In this document: positions 1 to 9,628 of the stretch, in pieces
How the letters are laid out: each line of letters opens with the position of its first letter
How positions within the stretch are numbered: the stretch's first letter is position 1
Source of the DNA: Tillandsia leiboldiana
Lineage: Eukaryota; Streptophyta; Magnoliopsida; Poales; Bromeliaceae
Length of the DNA: 64,000 nt
Direction: 5' to 3'
NCBI GenBank assembly: GCA_029204045.2
Contig: CM055074.1
Location: forward strand, 16,977,164 to 17,041,163
Notes under the pieces: generated by a model
Databases searched by the model: none
Told to the model about the DNA's origin: nothing
Seen by the model: only the letters and a program-made list of their open reading frames with translations
Translations under genes and position numbers: made by a program

Positions 1-625
1 TAATTAATTTGATTCTAGGTTTTCTTACTCAGATTTTGAGTAGAATCAAATTAATGAATACTTAGATGGTATTTCCGATCTATCTTTGATCTAAGTATTC
101 GGCGGATTATCACCACCAAACAAAACAACGATTTCTCCCCAAAATCGGCGCGTGGATTCGCGTGGCCTTGTGGATTCAAGGTGCTACCGCTCTCGTGGAT
201 TCGGAGCGAGGTACGTTCGTGTGATCGAGACGTACTATTGGTGGAGACCGTGGATTCGGTCAGACGTCGTGGATTCGACGTTGGACGCCGTGGATTCGGC
301 GTTGGACGCAAATCGTGGATTCGAGGCGCGTTGCGGAGCGAGCGGAGAAGATCAACTCGGAGCGTATGGAAAAAGGTTGAGTCGTGTGTGAGTACGGTAT
401 ATCACCTTTGTACGTGTTTAATCTTAGTTGATTTCACCGTGTTATCGGTCCCGTGGTTTTTTACTCCTGTGATGGAGTTTTCGACGTAAAAATCTTGCGT
501 GTTATTTTTCATTTCCGCATTGGGTTTTATTACGCAAAGATTTTTGAGTGTTTATTGTTTACACCTATTCACCCCTCTCTAGGTATTTTTTCCCCTATTT
601 AGATCCATATTATCATAACCCAACA
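1..625 (+). repeat. SIRE-type copia LTR, 3' part
   Basis: This matches the downstream two-fifths or more of the SIRE LTRs at 17227-18575 and 4910-8897 in reverse orientation, and it ends with the family terminus ...CCCAACA at 625. The LTR start lies outside the window. No primer binding site follows: the next base begins a gypsy LTR. It is therefore a solo LTR, or the 3' LTR of a plus-strand element whose body lies to the left. It carries the hairpin array at 146-345 and a U5 tail with a run of C residues. The inverse of this C-rich tail is the G-run followed by TGAATAGGTG seen in the other copies. No coding potential was found; the overlapping small open frames are products of the repeat structure. 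Confidence 0.9.
146..345 (+). other. Array of eight inverted repeats sharing the loop TGGATT
   Basis: Loop sequences start at 153, 171, 196, 220 (mutated), 251, 270, 291 and 316. Each is flanked by arms that pair with each other but differ from the other arms, for example CCTTG/CAAGG, GACCG/CGGTC, ACGTCG/CGACGT and ACGCCG/CGGCGT. The array lies downstream of where the LTR TATA box sits in complete copies, so it should be in the transcribed leader. The fourth unit has lost the loop consensus here (TGTGAT) but keeps it in the copies at 5295-5335 and 17620-17655. A structural or protein-binding RNA role is inference. Confidence 0.75.
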
Positions 626-958
626 TCTCCAGCCAGTGTGTTTTGTGCCACGAGTTGGTGGAGTTTGCTAGTGTCTCGAGATTCGAGAGAGCTGATCAGC
701 TGAGTCGTCGAGAGTACTCCGACCGTTGTGCGAGATATTTGAGGATCCTGAGTCCTTTCGTTCTGAGAGTGAGCGTGGATTTTGACTATACCCTGCAAGA
801 GCCACTTTGAGCTCGACAGAGTGCGTGGATACCTTTTTCCTCGGTGGGGTCGCACCCCTCGAGTGCCCCATTCGGAGTGGGCCTGTTACTTTTGCATCGC
901 GACTTGTCGACGCAGTCCCTCTGGCTGGGCCAGTTTTGGCAGCCATGGACACCCTATG
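626..958 (+). repeat. Gypsy (Tekay-like) LTR fragment, first piece (G0)
   Basis: This aligns with 33149-33370 near the end of the G2 5' LTR; shared blocks include TCTGAGAG(A/T)GAGCGTGGATTT and ATGGACACCCTA. It is broken at 958 by a reversed LTR, and the matching sequence resumes at 4799. The last five bases (CTATG, 954-958) are one copy of that insertion's target duplication. It is the oldest substrate in this part of the window. No coding sequence. Confidence 0.75.
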
Positions 959-3900
959 TGTCACGCCCCGGGGTCGAAACTACGACCCGGGCTCGCCAAC
1001 AGATCCGCCACCTATGCCAAACCCGCATAGGCGAAGCGTCCTACCTGCAAGAAAAGTACTACAGCTAACAGATATCAGAGCTATAAATAAAAATCTGCTG
1101 TATAACTAAAATCAATCACTGTACAACTGGAAGTAATACAACAATGTCCGCCTCCCAAAAAGAATAATACTAATACAATATCCTCAAATACAAGCTCTGA
1201 ACCCAACCGGGAGGTAACTCAAATAAATACATCAGTGTACAGTCTCTCAATACATAATATATCCTCACTACATCAGTCTCTCAAAAGAGGAAAAATAAAA
1301 CAACTAATCTACTGAAGATCTCCACTGAAGGGTATCGCTACTCTCCAACGACGGGTAGGGATCTAGCACGCGACTCCCTCGCCTCGAACAACCACCGCAG
1401 AATCCGCAACACCCGCTAAGACTCTGCAAAACAAGGGAGAGAAAGGAAAAAGGAGGGGGAAGACCCCCAAAGGGGTGTGAGAACTACACCAAAAAGGGAG
1501 TTCTCAATGGGTACCACCGCCAGACCTGACGGTCTGCCCACTAAGTCCTCAAGATACGTAAAATAACCAAAGCCGTAAGGACTGAAATAAGAAAACTGGA
1601 GACTCTCAACAGCTACCATGTCTCTATCTAAATGCTCAAAAGGGGAGAACCAAATAATGGTATGCAACCACCAGCACATGAAGTGCACAATCGACCCAAT
1701 CGAGCTGACTGCCGCACCTGGTCCAGTCAAACCTGCGCCCACCTACAACCACCTCCCGCTGACGGGCAGGAATTACGTAGGGCGTCCAAACGGACTAACT
1801 CGCTACCGAGTAGTGGCTCATGCAGGCTATAGTCAAAATCCAGGCTCTCTCTTAGAACGGATAAACTCAAGATCACCAAGCCTCTCGCACAACGGTCAAC
1901 AACTCACAAAGACCTCGGGACCACAGTCCCCAAATGGATCCTAAGAACACTAGCACTGATCTAAACATGGCTACTAGACCCCACTCGGTCCCCCTGACAC
2001 GAGTTCAACAATAAGGCAAATATCTGTAATAAACCCAATCCAAAGTGCCACCAGTAAAACTGGTATTGCCTGCTCAGCGGAATCTGCACACATGGCTCGA
2101 AACCGCGGGACCGGCCCGCATGGCTCGCATCCCAAAAAGTATCAGACCGGCACACATGGCTGGGTCCGAAAAGCCTACCTCCGGAGTGGCGCTCGAGGGG
2201 AGCGACCCACACGAGCAAAGTATCTAGTAACAAGTATCCCAGTAACAAGTATCTCTGTATAGCCGGACTTGATCACAATCTGATCAAAGTGGGAAAACTC
2301 AACCACCAAAGAAAGACCCGAGCTCAGTCGGATGCAACTAAATGATAAGTGGGAAACTCCATCCACTAGAGAAAACTGATACCCAATCTGGTGCATAGAT
2401 AAGCATCCGGTCAACCGCCCAATATCCGCGGTTGCCGCAAAGCCTCACAACTAATCCAACCTGTCCCAGACACAAAGTCCCGACTACACTACCCAGACCC
2501 CTACTCGAACCCGAGCAACACTGACCACCTGACTAACAAGAAGGAGAAAGGAAAAGCATGGTTTCTCCTAAGTCAAGTTCCAATAAGTAGTGTAGCAATA
2601 AAAGGTGGCCTAACTATATGTCCCAAATAAACATGCTTTTGTCCTCAGAAACGATAAAAGTGGGTGAAACATGTAATAGCAAAGCATGCTAAAAAGTCCC
2701 TACTATGCTGTACTAATCTTACACAAGTAGGCTAATGAATAAACATGTACAAGAACGACATAATCTAGGCCATTCCTTGCTTACCTCTCGCTCATATCGG
2801 TTGTACAACAAATATGCCTGTCATCAATCATAGAGGGGTGACATCCCCACAAGTGCACTTATATTCGCCATAACATAAACACCTTATACAGTTACCACTA
2901 TTAAGCTTACCCACCTGAAGCGCTTAAACCAAGGCAAACCTGAAGTCGGTGAAGAGTGTAGACGCTCACAGTCCAAAATCTGCTAAAGCTGCACCCTCGG
3001 TACATGTCCCGCAAGCCTCGGCTCCAGTCAGCTGAAAATACCCGGAATCCACTATCTCCAATTCCAACAGGTTCAGAAACACTCGCGAACCCTCCTGGGG
3101 ACAACAAAAGGTCCAAGGTTACAGTTTATTCCCCAAAATATCCAAGTATATACAACATCAGAAAACAGCCCCGAAGATGTGCAGTTTTCACCTACATAAC
3201 GGATTCTGAAAAATCCAACAAAATTACTGTCGCGTTCCTCGCGTCGATACCTTCGAAACGAGTACCTGCACGTCAAATTCCGAGCCCCGTAGGCCGAGTT
3301 ACAAATTCCACAACACAGGGCGCTCACAAACACACAACCACACATCTGTATTTCCATGCACAGATAAAGGGCGAAAAATATACCTTCGGGAAAGCCTTAT
3401 AAAAATCCAATAAAAATACTGTGACAATCCTCGCGTCGAGTAGATGAAAAAAGTGTATAAGCATGTCGCCATCCGATGCCCGGTTGCGGAGATAAAAATC
3501 TGGCAAGGTGTCGCTGTCCAGAAAATCCATCAGAAAAACCATGTCACAGTAAACTCGGAAAAACACCTCGAAAAGCGCGAAATGAGCGGAAGAAGGAAAT
3601 ACCAAGATCATATCTCTGTCTGTCGCCGATCCAACGGCGCAAGAATCGCCTGAAACGGAGGTCGGAGTAGGCCGGGGGAGCTCGCGCACCGAAACGCGAT
3701 GAAGGGGAACCCAAATGGACGAGCGTCGCGCCGCGCCGAAGAAAATGGGAACCTCGAAGTGCGTGCCACCAAAAATCCTAGAAGTCCACCAGAGGATGAA
3801 GAACACGAAGGGGAACATCTTTGCTGAAGACACCTTGGCAAGGGGAGGCTCGGAAATGCGGAAAAAGGGGTGAAGAAGGAGGCTCGGATCCTTTAAATAG

Positions 3901-4798
3901 GCTGCCTGAAACAATTCGGAAAATACCGAACGTGTCCCGATTTCCGGGCGCAAGGGACTTTCGGGCGCGTACTGTAGCAGCCCGAATCTCCCATGGGCCT
4001 CCACGTCGCCCGCCAAACAGGCGACAGCAACGCCCGCCGCTCACAACGCGACACGTGGCGCCCCCAGACGCCGACACGTGGCCGCCCACGCGCGGGAACA
4101 GCGCATCAACGCGCCCACGTGCGCCCTGCGCCCGCCGCCTGCGCCTCTGCACGCACGCTTCCCGAGGCGCTCCCCAGCCAGCCCGTGGACCGAGCATGCT
4201 ACACCGCACCAACCGCACGCCGCCACGTGTCACCCTCCGGTCCACCGTACACCGCGCTCTTCCCGTGGACCGCGCCCCCTGCGCCGGCCCAACCGGGATC
4301 CGCCACGTGGCCCGCGCCTGGTGCACGCCTCCGCGGTGGACCGCGCACCTGCCCGTGCCTGCAACGCCGCGCTCCGCCGCTGCCCGCCGCCGCACGTCGC
4401 CGCCGCCGGTGCCGGAACAGTACCAAGAAGCCTCGAAAATTACGCGCGTCATCCGGGCTCCGAAAAATACAAGTGAATAGTCATTTTTCATCGTTTTCGC
4501 GCGCTGAATCGAAATCCGAAGTCCATTTTGCCAAATTCCAACTCTAAAAATTGTCGAAGGCATTCAGAAAGGTGTTCCTTGGTCCAAGCCTCGCACTGAG
4601 TCCAATTTTAATATCCATTGCGCGCAAAACCACTTCTAAGCATTCAACGGGGCCATCTGATCACCCACGTGATCCATTTAAGCCCGAAGTCCCCCAATTG
4701 TGTCCAAATTGTGCAAAAACACCGCCGACGCGCCACATAGGCCTCCAGAAGTTGTAGATGCAACAGTGCTCCATAAGTGGGAATTTCGGGTCTTCAGA
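959..4798 (-). repeat. Reversed solo LTR of a Tekay-like gypsy element
   Basis: Read on the minus strand this is a 3.84-kb LTR ending in ...CCCCGGGGCGTGACA, the same terminus as the G2 LTR (33776). Its start aligns with the G2 LTR start but begins TCTGAAGACCC where G2 has TGTGGTGACCC, so the canonical TG has become TC. It is flanked by CTATG at 954-958 and 4799-4803, which supports a genuine insertion that later collapsed to a solo LTR. The GC-rich stretch at about 3960-4440 holds several CACGTG-core boxes. The long open frames there occur on both strands and I do not treat them as genes. Confidence 0.8.
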
Positions 4799-4909
4799 CT
4801 ATGGTAGACCCGTCCTCTTGTGGATGTGCGGCGTAGGTGGGCGCAGGTTTGAGTGGACCCCATGTGGCAGTCAGTGTAGATTGGGTGACTATACTTGAGA
4901 GTTAGTAGA
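4799..4909 (+). repeat. Gypsy LTR G0, second piece
   Basis: This continues the LTR interrupted at 958. The run GGCGCAGG...GTGGCAGTCAG matches 33419-33450 of G2. It ends with GTAGA (4905-4909), the left target duplication of SIRE copy A1; the right copy is at 18576-18580. Confidence 0.75.
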
Positions 4910-5189
4910 TGTTGGGTTATATGAATAATAGGATCTAAATAGGGGAAAAAACACCTAGAGGGGGGGTGAATAGGTGTAAACCATAAACACTCAAAAATCT
5001 TTACGATATAAAAACCCAATGCGGAAAAATAAATAACACGCAGAGATTTTTACGTGGAAAACTCCAAACCGGAGTAAAAAACTACGGGACCGATAACACG
5101 GTGAAATCCACTAGAATTAAACACGTACAAGGTGATATACCGTACTCACAGACGACTCAACCTTTTCCATACGCTCCTAGTTGATCTTC

Positions 5190-5395
5190 TCCGCTCGCTC
5201 CAGACGCTTCTCGAATCCACGATGTGCGTCCAACGCCGAATCCACGGCGTCCAACGTCGAGTCCACGACGTCTGACCGAATCCACGGTCTTCACCCAGTA
5301 GTACGCTTCGAATCCACGAACGTACCTCGCTCCGAATCCACGAGACCGGTTGCACCTTGAATCCACAAGGCCACGCGAGTCCACGCGCCGATTTT
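5190..5395 (-). other. UGGAUU-loop hairpin array in the A1 3' LTR
   Basis: The same eight-unit array occurs here as in the LTR at 1-625. The fourth unit is well preserved: the arms GTACG-TTCG and CGAA-G-CGTAC enclose TGGATT, giving nine base pairs with one bulged G. The last unit forms GACGC/GCGTC plus TCG/CGA around a small internal loop. Two loops carry a T-to-C change (TGGACT) with the stems intact. Confidence 0.7.
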
Positions 5396-5673
5396 GGGGT
5401 AAATCGTTGTTTTTGGGTGGTGATGATCCGCCGAATACTTAGATCAAAGATAGATAGGAAATACCATCTAAGTATTCATTAGTTTGATTCAACTCAAAAT
5501 GTGAGTATGAAAACCTAGAATCAAACTAATCAATATAGATGAAGAAACATAGAATTAATCTAGTTATTTCCTTTCTTCTCTATATGTGGATCTGAGTCCG
5601 TATAAAAGATGACGGCTACTTTTTCTATTCTATGGACTTCTGGGATTAACCCTAGAAAAAGAATCATAGGGTC

Positions 5674-5681
5674 TATTTATA
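5674..5681 (-). promoter_or_regulatory. LTR TATA box (TATAAATA)
   Basis: The minus strand reads TATAAATA in an AT-rich context just downstream of the palindrome array. The same box is at 17991-17998 in the 5' LTR. Transcription would start about 30 nt downstream, putting the hairpin array and U5 in a leader of roughly 700 nt. The start site is inferred from the TATA position only. Confidence 0.7.
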
Positions 5682-5747
5682 GGTTAGAAACCCTTGGAAG
5701 AAGATAAGGATCAAAAACTAACCTTTTCTGAAAATTTTCATGACGAC

Positions 5748-6031
5748 GATCCGGATCGGAGATCGGCGATCCGGATTGCAGTAGCGAGAAAAGCAGATTC
5801 CAGAAAAACGAAGGATCGGGATCCGGATCGAAGTGCTTGATCCGGATCGTTCATACAGTTCACCAAACATCAACGTTCGGGATCCGGATTGCAGTAGCCT
5901 GATCCGGATCGTTCACATAAAATGGTAAACTCAGTGTTCGGGATCCGGATCAAGGGAAGCTACGATCCGGATTGAACTGGTGTATGAACGAACCACCTTC
6001 GGGATCCGGATTGAACAGTCTGATCAGGATC
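5748..6031 (-). promoter_or_regulatory. Phased array of the palindrome GATCCGGATC in the LTR
   Basis: Copies or one-mismatch variants start at 5748, 5768, 5820, 5839, 5881, 5901, 5942, 5964, 6003 and 6022. They form pairs 19-22 bp apart, and the pairs recur every 61 bp (5820, 5881, 5942, 6003). GATCCGGATC is its own reverse complement. The position directly upstream of the TATA box suggests enhancer-like sites for a dimeric DNA-binding protein. No known plant factor is assigned. Confidence 0.75.
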
Positions 6032-6839
6032 CTGAACATATCCCATGTCCAGTTTTTGATATTTATGCAATAACAAATCCATCCAAGTGTTTCTACGCTA
6101 TAAGAAGTATTCGGATCACCAAAGATATTAAGTTAAACATACCTGATCCTTTTGAATTCTTCTTGTCACGCCCCCGGGGGTTTTTGAGTCTATCAAAGCG
6201 GAAAATCGTGTGTATCTTTTTTTTTCTTAACAAGGTAAATTAAACCTCATCCCCGTGCGTGCCAGACCGCCACATACACAAAATTCTCCCTGTCCGCGGA
6301 CAGAGTCTCCTTTGTATATGCACGGCGTCTCATTTTCAACAACATACATCAACCACCAACCATCAACCATACAATAGACATTCAACATCAAGCGGAATAT
6401 TAAAGCGGCATCAATGTTTAGAAAGGATAAAGCCAGCAATTGCAAAACCCGTGCCCACACGGCACTTCGTTTTGAGAAAACCTTTTCGAAGTCATTTGGT
6501 TTATCATGAAAACATGCCGCATAAGAAAACATCACCCAAAAGAACCAAACTATAAGAGTACAACTCATCCACAGTGCCAAGTAATACATGTCCACGAATA
6601 TTACTACTCACAAGCAAATTAACTAAAAATGCGTAAGAGAAATGAGATGATGATAATAACCAAGCGTTCTGACTACGGCCCTCGCGACGCAGTCTCAACA
6701 ATCTCCCGGCTAACGCCCCTCGTAGCGCCTGTCACGGAGTGGGTAATGTCAGTGACAAACAAAGTAGATATCTAACAACAATAAGGAATAAGGAGCAAAC
6801 CGGAAACACCGGAACCATTTCGCTAAAACCCTGCACATA

Positions 6840-6902
6840 TTAAGCTGGGCCCCAACCCCAGATTTATCAATTTAATTGGGCACCAACCCCAGATTATTTA
6901 TC
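6840..6902 (-). repeat. Duplicated short hairpin in a Tekay-type LTR
   Basis: Two adjacent copies of a TGGGC(A/C)CCAACCCCAGATT unit occur here. Each can fold CTGGG against CCCAG. The same pair is at 56180-56235 in G3, and G1 has an unrelated-sequence but similarly duplicated hairpin (CATCGGG/CCCGATG) at 23923-24002. Confidence 0.5.
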
Positions 6903-7061
6903 GGAGAGACCAAAGTCTCCCCTCGTGCGCAAACACTTCTTTGATGCATTTAACCCCTTCCACGGTGCTGGTGTGCTATTCCCAGCGGGCGCGAAGGGGT
7001 CCTCACGGCTCCCACCCCTTTGTGAGGAACACGGGTCATACAAGACCACTCTTCCGGAAAA

Positions 7062-7095
7062 GTACACCCATGCGGAGGCCAATCCGCCTGTGTAC
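7062..7095 (-). other. Conserved hairpin with GGCCAA-type loop in a Tekay LTR
   Basis: The arms GTACAC and GTGTAC enclose GCGG/CCGC around an eight-base loop. The equivalent hairpin in G1 (24134-24167, 31698-31731) has GCACACCC/GGGTGTGC, so one outer pair changed on both sides. It is adjacent to a CCGGAA palindrome. It probably lies in the LTR leader RNA. Confidence 0.55.
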
Positions 7096-7559
7096 GTGCA
7101 GCATCCCAAAACGGATTTGCCGAGATCGGCGTGTCATGAACATTGCGACCGCAGCCGCTTCAATTGTTAGATAATAACACAATTATGCGAAAGGTTAAAC
7201 TGTCCATCTACTTTGTTAGATAAATTGAGAGCACTTTAATGACGATAGATGCACTTACTGCACTGGCTGTGTTTACAGCAACCGTACCCACCTATTTGGA
7301 GAGAGATCGGAACACCCGAATCTTTCGCGCACCCCCGCTGCGCGTCTGGACCTAAAGAAAGTCCGCAAGGATAACTATAGTCAAAAGCGTGTACTTACAT
7401 CCGAAAACACAAGACCCAATTTACTCTTTTTGACGGAAAAGTCCAACAGTGTCCGGTTGACGAAACGGAATTCCCGAGCCGCCGTCGCCGTCTGCCGGAG
7501 CCCCGCGCGGTTCAGAACCGCGCGGCGTATCTCCGCGGACGATGCCCTCGCGGCGCAGT

Positions 7560-8045
7560 GCCCCACGCGGGTTGCCCGTGCGACGGCCGCACGGTGCCCG
7601 CGCGGGTGCGGCCCGGCACGGCGCCCGCGCGGTTGTGGGTCCTTGCGGGTGCCGCCCGCGCGGCAGCCGCGCGGCGCCCGCGCGGTGCCCGCACGGGTGC
7701 GGGCCCGCGCGGGTGCCTCCCGCGCGGCAGCCGTGCAGCGCCCGCGCGGTGCCCGCATGGATGCGGGCCCGCGCGGGGGCCGCCCGCGCGGCAGCCGCAC
7801 GGCGCCCGCGCGGTGCCCGCAAGGTTGCGGGCCCGCGCGGGTGCCTCCTGCGCGGCAGCCGTGCGGCGCCCGCGCGGTGCCCGCATGGATGCGGGCCCGC
7901 GCGGCAGCCGCACGGCGCCCGCGCGGTGCCCGCAAGGTTGCGGGCCCGCGCGGGTGCCTCCCGCGCGGCAGCCGCGCGGCGTCCGCGCGGTACCCGCACG
8001 GTTGCGGGTCCGCGCGGTGGCCGCGCGGCGCCCGTGCGGTGCCGT
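7560..8045. repeat. GC-rich tandem repeat, period about 60 bp
   Basis: This is a string of diverged units built around GCCCGCACGGGTGCGGGCCC and GCGCGGCAGCC. Small changes in the central palindromic part (CACGGGTG, CATGGATG, CAAGGTTG) distinguish the units. It sits in the region of the solo LTR that differs from G3, so it is probably a rapidly changing U3 module. All open frames here arise from the GC bias. Confidence 0.8.
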
Positions 8046-8802
8046 CCGTGACCCTCCTCCGCGCGATGCCCTAGCGGCACCGCGCGCCTCCGCCGTCCGT
8101 TCCGCGCCTTTTCAAGAAGACGATGTCGGCGACGGTGACGGATACGACGGAGAAAACAAGAAACCAAGAACTCAACGAAAGAGACAACGAACAAAATCCC
8201 AAATAATTTAAATAAATTATTTTACTAACCGAAGATCGACGGGAAGGTTGTCCGGTTGCATTCTTGTCTTCGGTTCGGCGTCCGGGAAGATCGGGCTCCT
8301 TCTCTTTCTCCTTTCCCTTTCTTCTGGCTAGGGTTCCGTCTTTTCCTTTTTCCCTTCTCTCCGATTAGGGTTTTATTATTTTCTTTTCTTTTCTTTTCCG
8401 ATAATCGGGATCCCTTATATAGTCGTACTTTACCTTTAATTAATTCCTCTTTAATTCGTACGTAAGAGAATTAATTAATTTTCCGTCTGGGATAATTAAT
8501 TAGCTAATTAATTATCCCCCACGAGATAAACCACCTTATCTCTAACGGGTGCAAGATATTTAGCACGGATTCCGATGCACGACTAATTACCGTATCACTT
8601 TGAATCCCGTTCAGGGGGTTCCCGAATTCGGATTTCAGATCCGATCGCGCCGTCGGCTTTCTTTCTCCGCGCACAATCGCGGAAAAATACTAGCGTCCCA
8701 CAATGGCCAACTTCAAGAATTGAATAATTCTATTTCACTTAAAGGCTTAAATGACTACACGTAAGTAACAAATACCCCGAAAGGCCGGATCACTACACTT
8801 CT

Positions 8803-8897
8803 TTCTTGAGATTGAGTTATATGATCCAACTTCCTTTACCTTCAATCTTCAAGACTTAACCGAATTCACGAAATACGCCAACTCAAATTCCGTAACA
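8803..8897 (-). repeat. 3' LTR of A1, terminal 95 bp after the solo LTR
   Basis: This resumes the A1 LTR interrupted at 6163 and ends in the family terminus ...TTCCGTAACA at 8897 (the LTR start in the sense direction, TGTTACGGAATT). It is followed at once by the PPT. Confidence 0.92.
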
Positions 8898-8915
8898 ATC
8901 TCCCCCTTTGGCGGT
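8898..8915 (-). promoter_or_regulatory. Polypurine tract of A1
   Basis: The minus strand reads CCAAAGGGGGAGAT immediately before the LTR start TGTTACGG. The same PPT adjoins the 3' LTRs at 47617 (A4) and 40869 (B1). It primes plus-strand DNA synthesis in this class of element. Confidence 0.85.
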
Positions 8916-9628
8916 TTCGTGACAAAACATAGATCCACTCAAGAAAATTCAAAAAGATATTTTTGTTGCTATCACCATACAACAAAAATTTACAATGGAG
9001 ATCCAAAATAAAATACATGAGTTAAACTCCTAAAACAGACTCTAAACTTAGACATCTGTACTCTCTGCAAAAGAAATCATTCTTGACAAAAGAAATCGTT
9101 AGATACCTCAAGAATTTTATATCATTCAAAAACCACATACAGAGATGAAGTTTAAACTCATTTATACTTACCATGACATTTATATATTCAGATATGTAAA
9201 CTGATCATAGTTAAAACACCAACATATCTTCTATGCAATCAAAAACCAAAATGTCATGTTAGTGAACATCAACTTGTTAGTTATATTACATGCCCAAATA
9301 GTTAGTCGAATAGTTAGTCGAGGCATGCATTCAAACACAAATGAAAACCGAAAGTTGAAGTTCTACTTACCTTTCAAGTTGAGGTTATACTTACCTCTAT
9401 AGTTTCAAGTTTTCTCAGTAACCATTGTATCATAGTATCATTGTTTATACTTCTCTCTCTCCCTTTTTGTCACAGAAATTAGCCAAAAAAATACCAAACT
9501 GGAGAGAATGGTTAACAGTTCAAGTACCACAAGTTTGAGAAATTAAAACTTAAAACTAAAACTTAAAAACCTGCACAAAAGAAAGTTAAAAAAAAGTTCC
9601 TGCACAAGAAAAGGATTAAGCAAACAAT
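8916..9628 (-). other. Noncoding segment between the A1 3' ORF and the PPT
   Basis: This is an AT-rich 3' untranslated region of the element with no open frame of note. A second PPT-like tract (sense GACAAAAAGGGAGAGAGA) lies at about 9451-9475. Its counterparts are at 48177-48195 in A4 and about 63951-63970 in A5. The rest looks unstructured to me. Confidence 0.6.

Larger units (their letters stand above)
4910..6163 (-). repeat. 3' LTR of A1, main part
   Basis: It starts TGTTGGG on the plus strand and is nearly identical to 17227-18475. The remaining 95 bp lie at 8803-8897 after an inserted solo LTR, and the two parts sum to 1349 bp, exactly the 5' LTR length. It contains a TATAAATA box (minus strand, 5674-5681), the GATCCGGATC array (5748-6031) upstream of that box in the sense direction, and the hairpin array (about 5190-5395). 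Two hairpin loops read TGGACT here instead of TGGATT. Confidence 0.92.
6164..8797 (-). repeat. Solo LTR of a Tekay-type gypsy element inside the A1 LTR
   Basis: It begins TGTCACGCCCCCGGGGG and ends ...GGATCACTACA on the plus strand, and both ends match the G3 5' LTR at 55503-58295. It is flanked by CTTCT at 6159-6163 and 8798-8802, and the A1 LTR reads cleanly across the site, so it is a true insertion reduced to one LTR. Its left 1.2 kb and right 0.6 kb match G3 closely, but the centre (about 7440-8100) is a GC-rich tandem repeat with no counterpart in G3. Long open frames on both strands of that repeat are not genes. Confidence 0.9.

Noticed and set aside
146..345. CRISPR-like appearance (short repeat with variable spacers)
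   Set aside because: The repeat is only 6-9 bases, spacing is irregular, the variable parts pair with each other, and the context is a plant LTR.
51..489. Small open frames with repeated DSR/RGF-type residues
   Set aside because: They translate the hairpin array; the repeats are conserved as RNA/DNA structure and not in any one frame between copies.
2907..3402. Open frames of about 70-130 codons in the reversed LTR
   Set aside because: Homologous LTR regions in G2 and G4 do not keep these frames, and no domain is recognisable.
3778..4563. Open frames of 130-260 codons on both strands
   Set aside because: They lie in the GC-rich U3 of a reversed solo LTR and match the non-coding LTR of G2 at 20302-20989.
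5190..5395. tRNA T-loop-like TTCGAATCC motifs on the plus strand
   Set aside because: They are the complement of the hairpin loops; no acceptor, D or anticodon arms can be formed around them.
7381..8211. Long Arg/Ala/Pro-rich open frames in the solo LTR
   Set aside because: Same cause: a ~60-bp GC tandem repeat read in all frames, with no counterpart in the G3 LTR.
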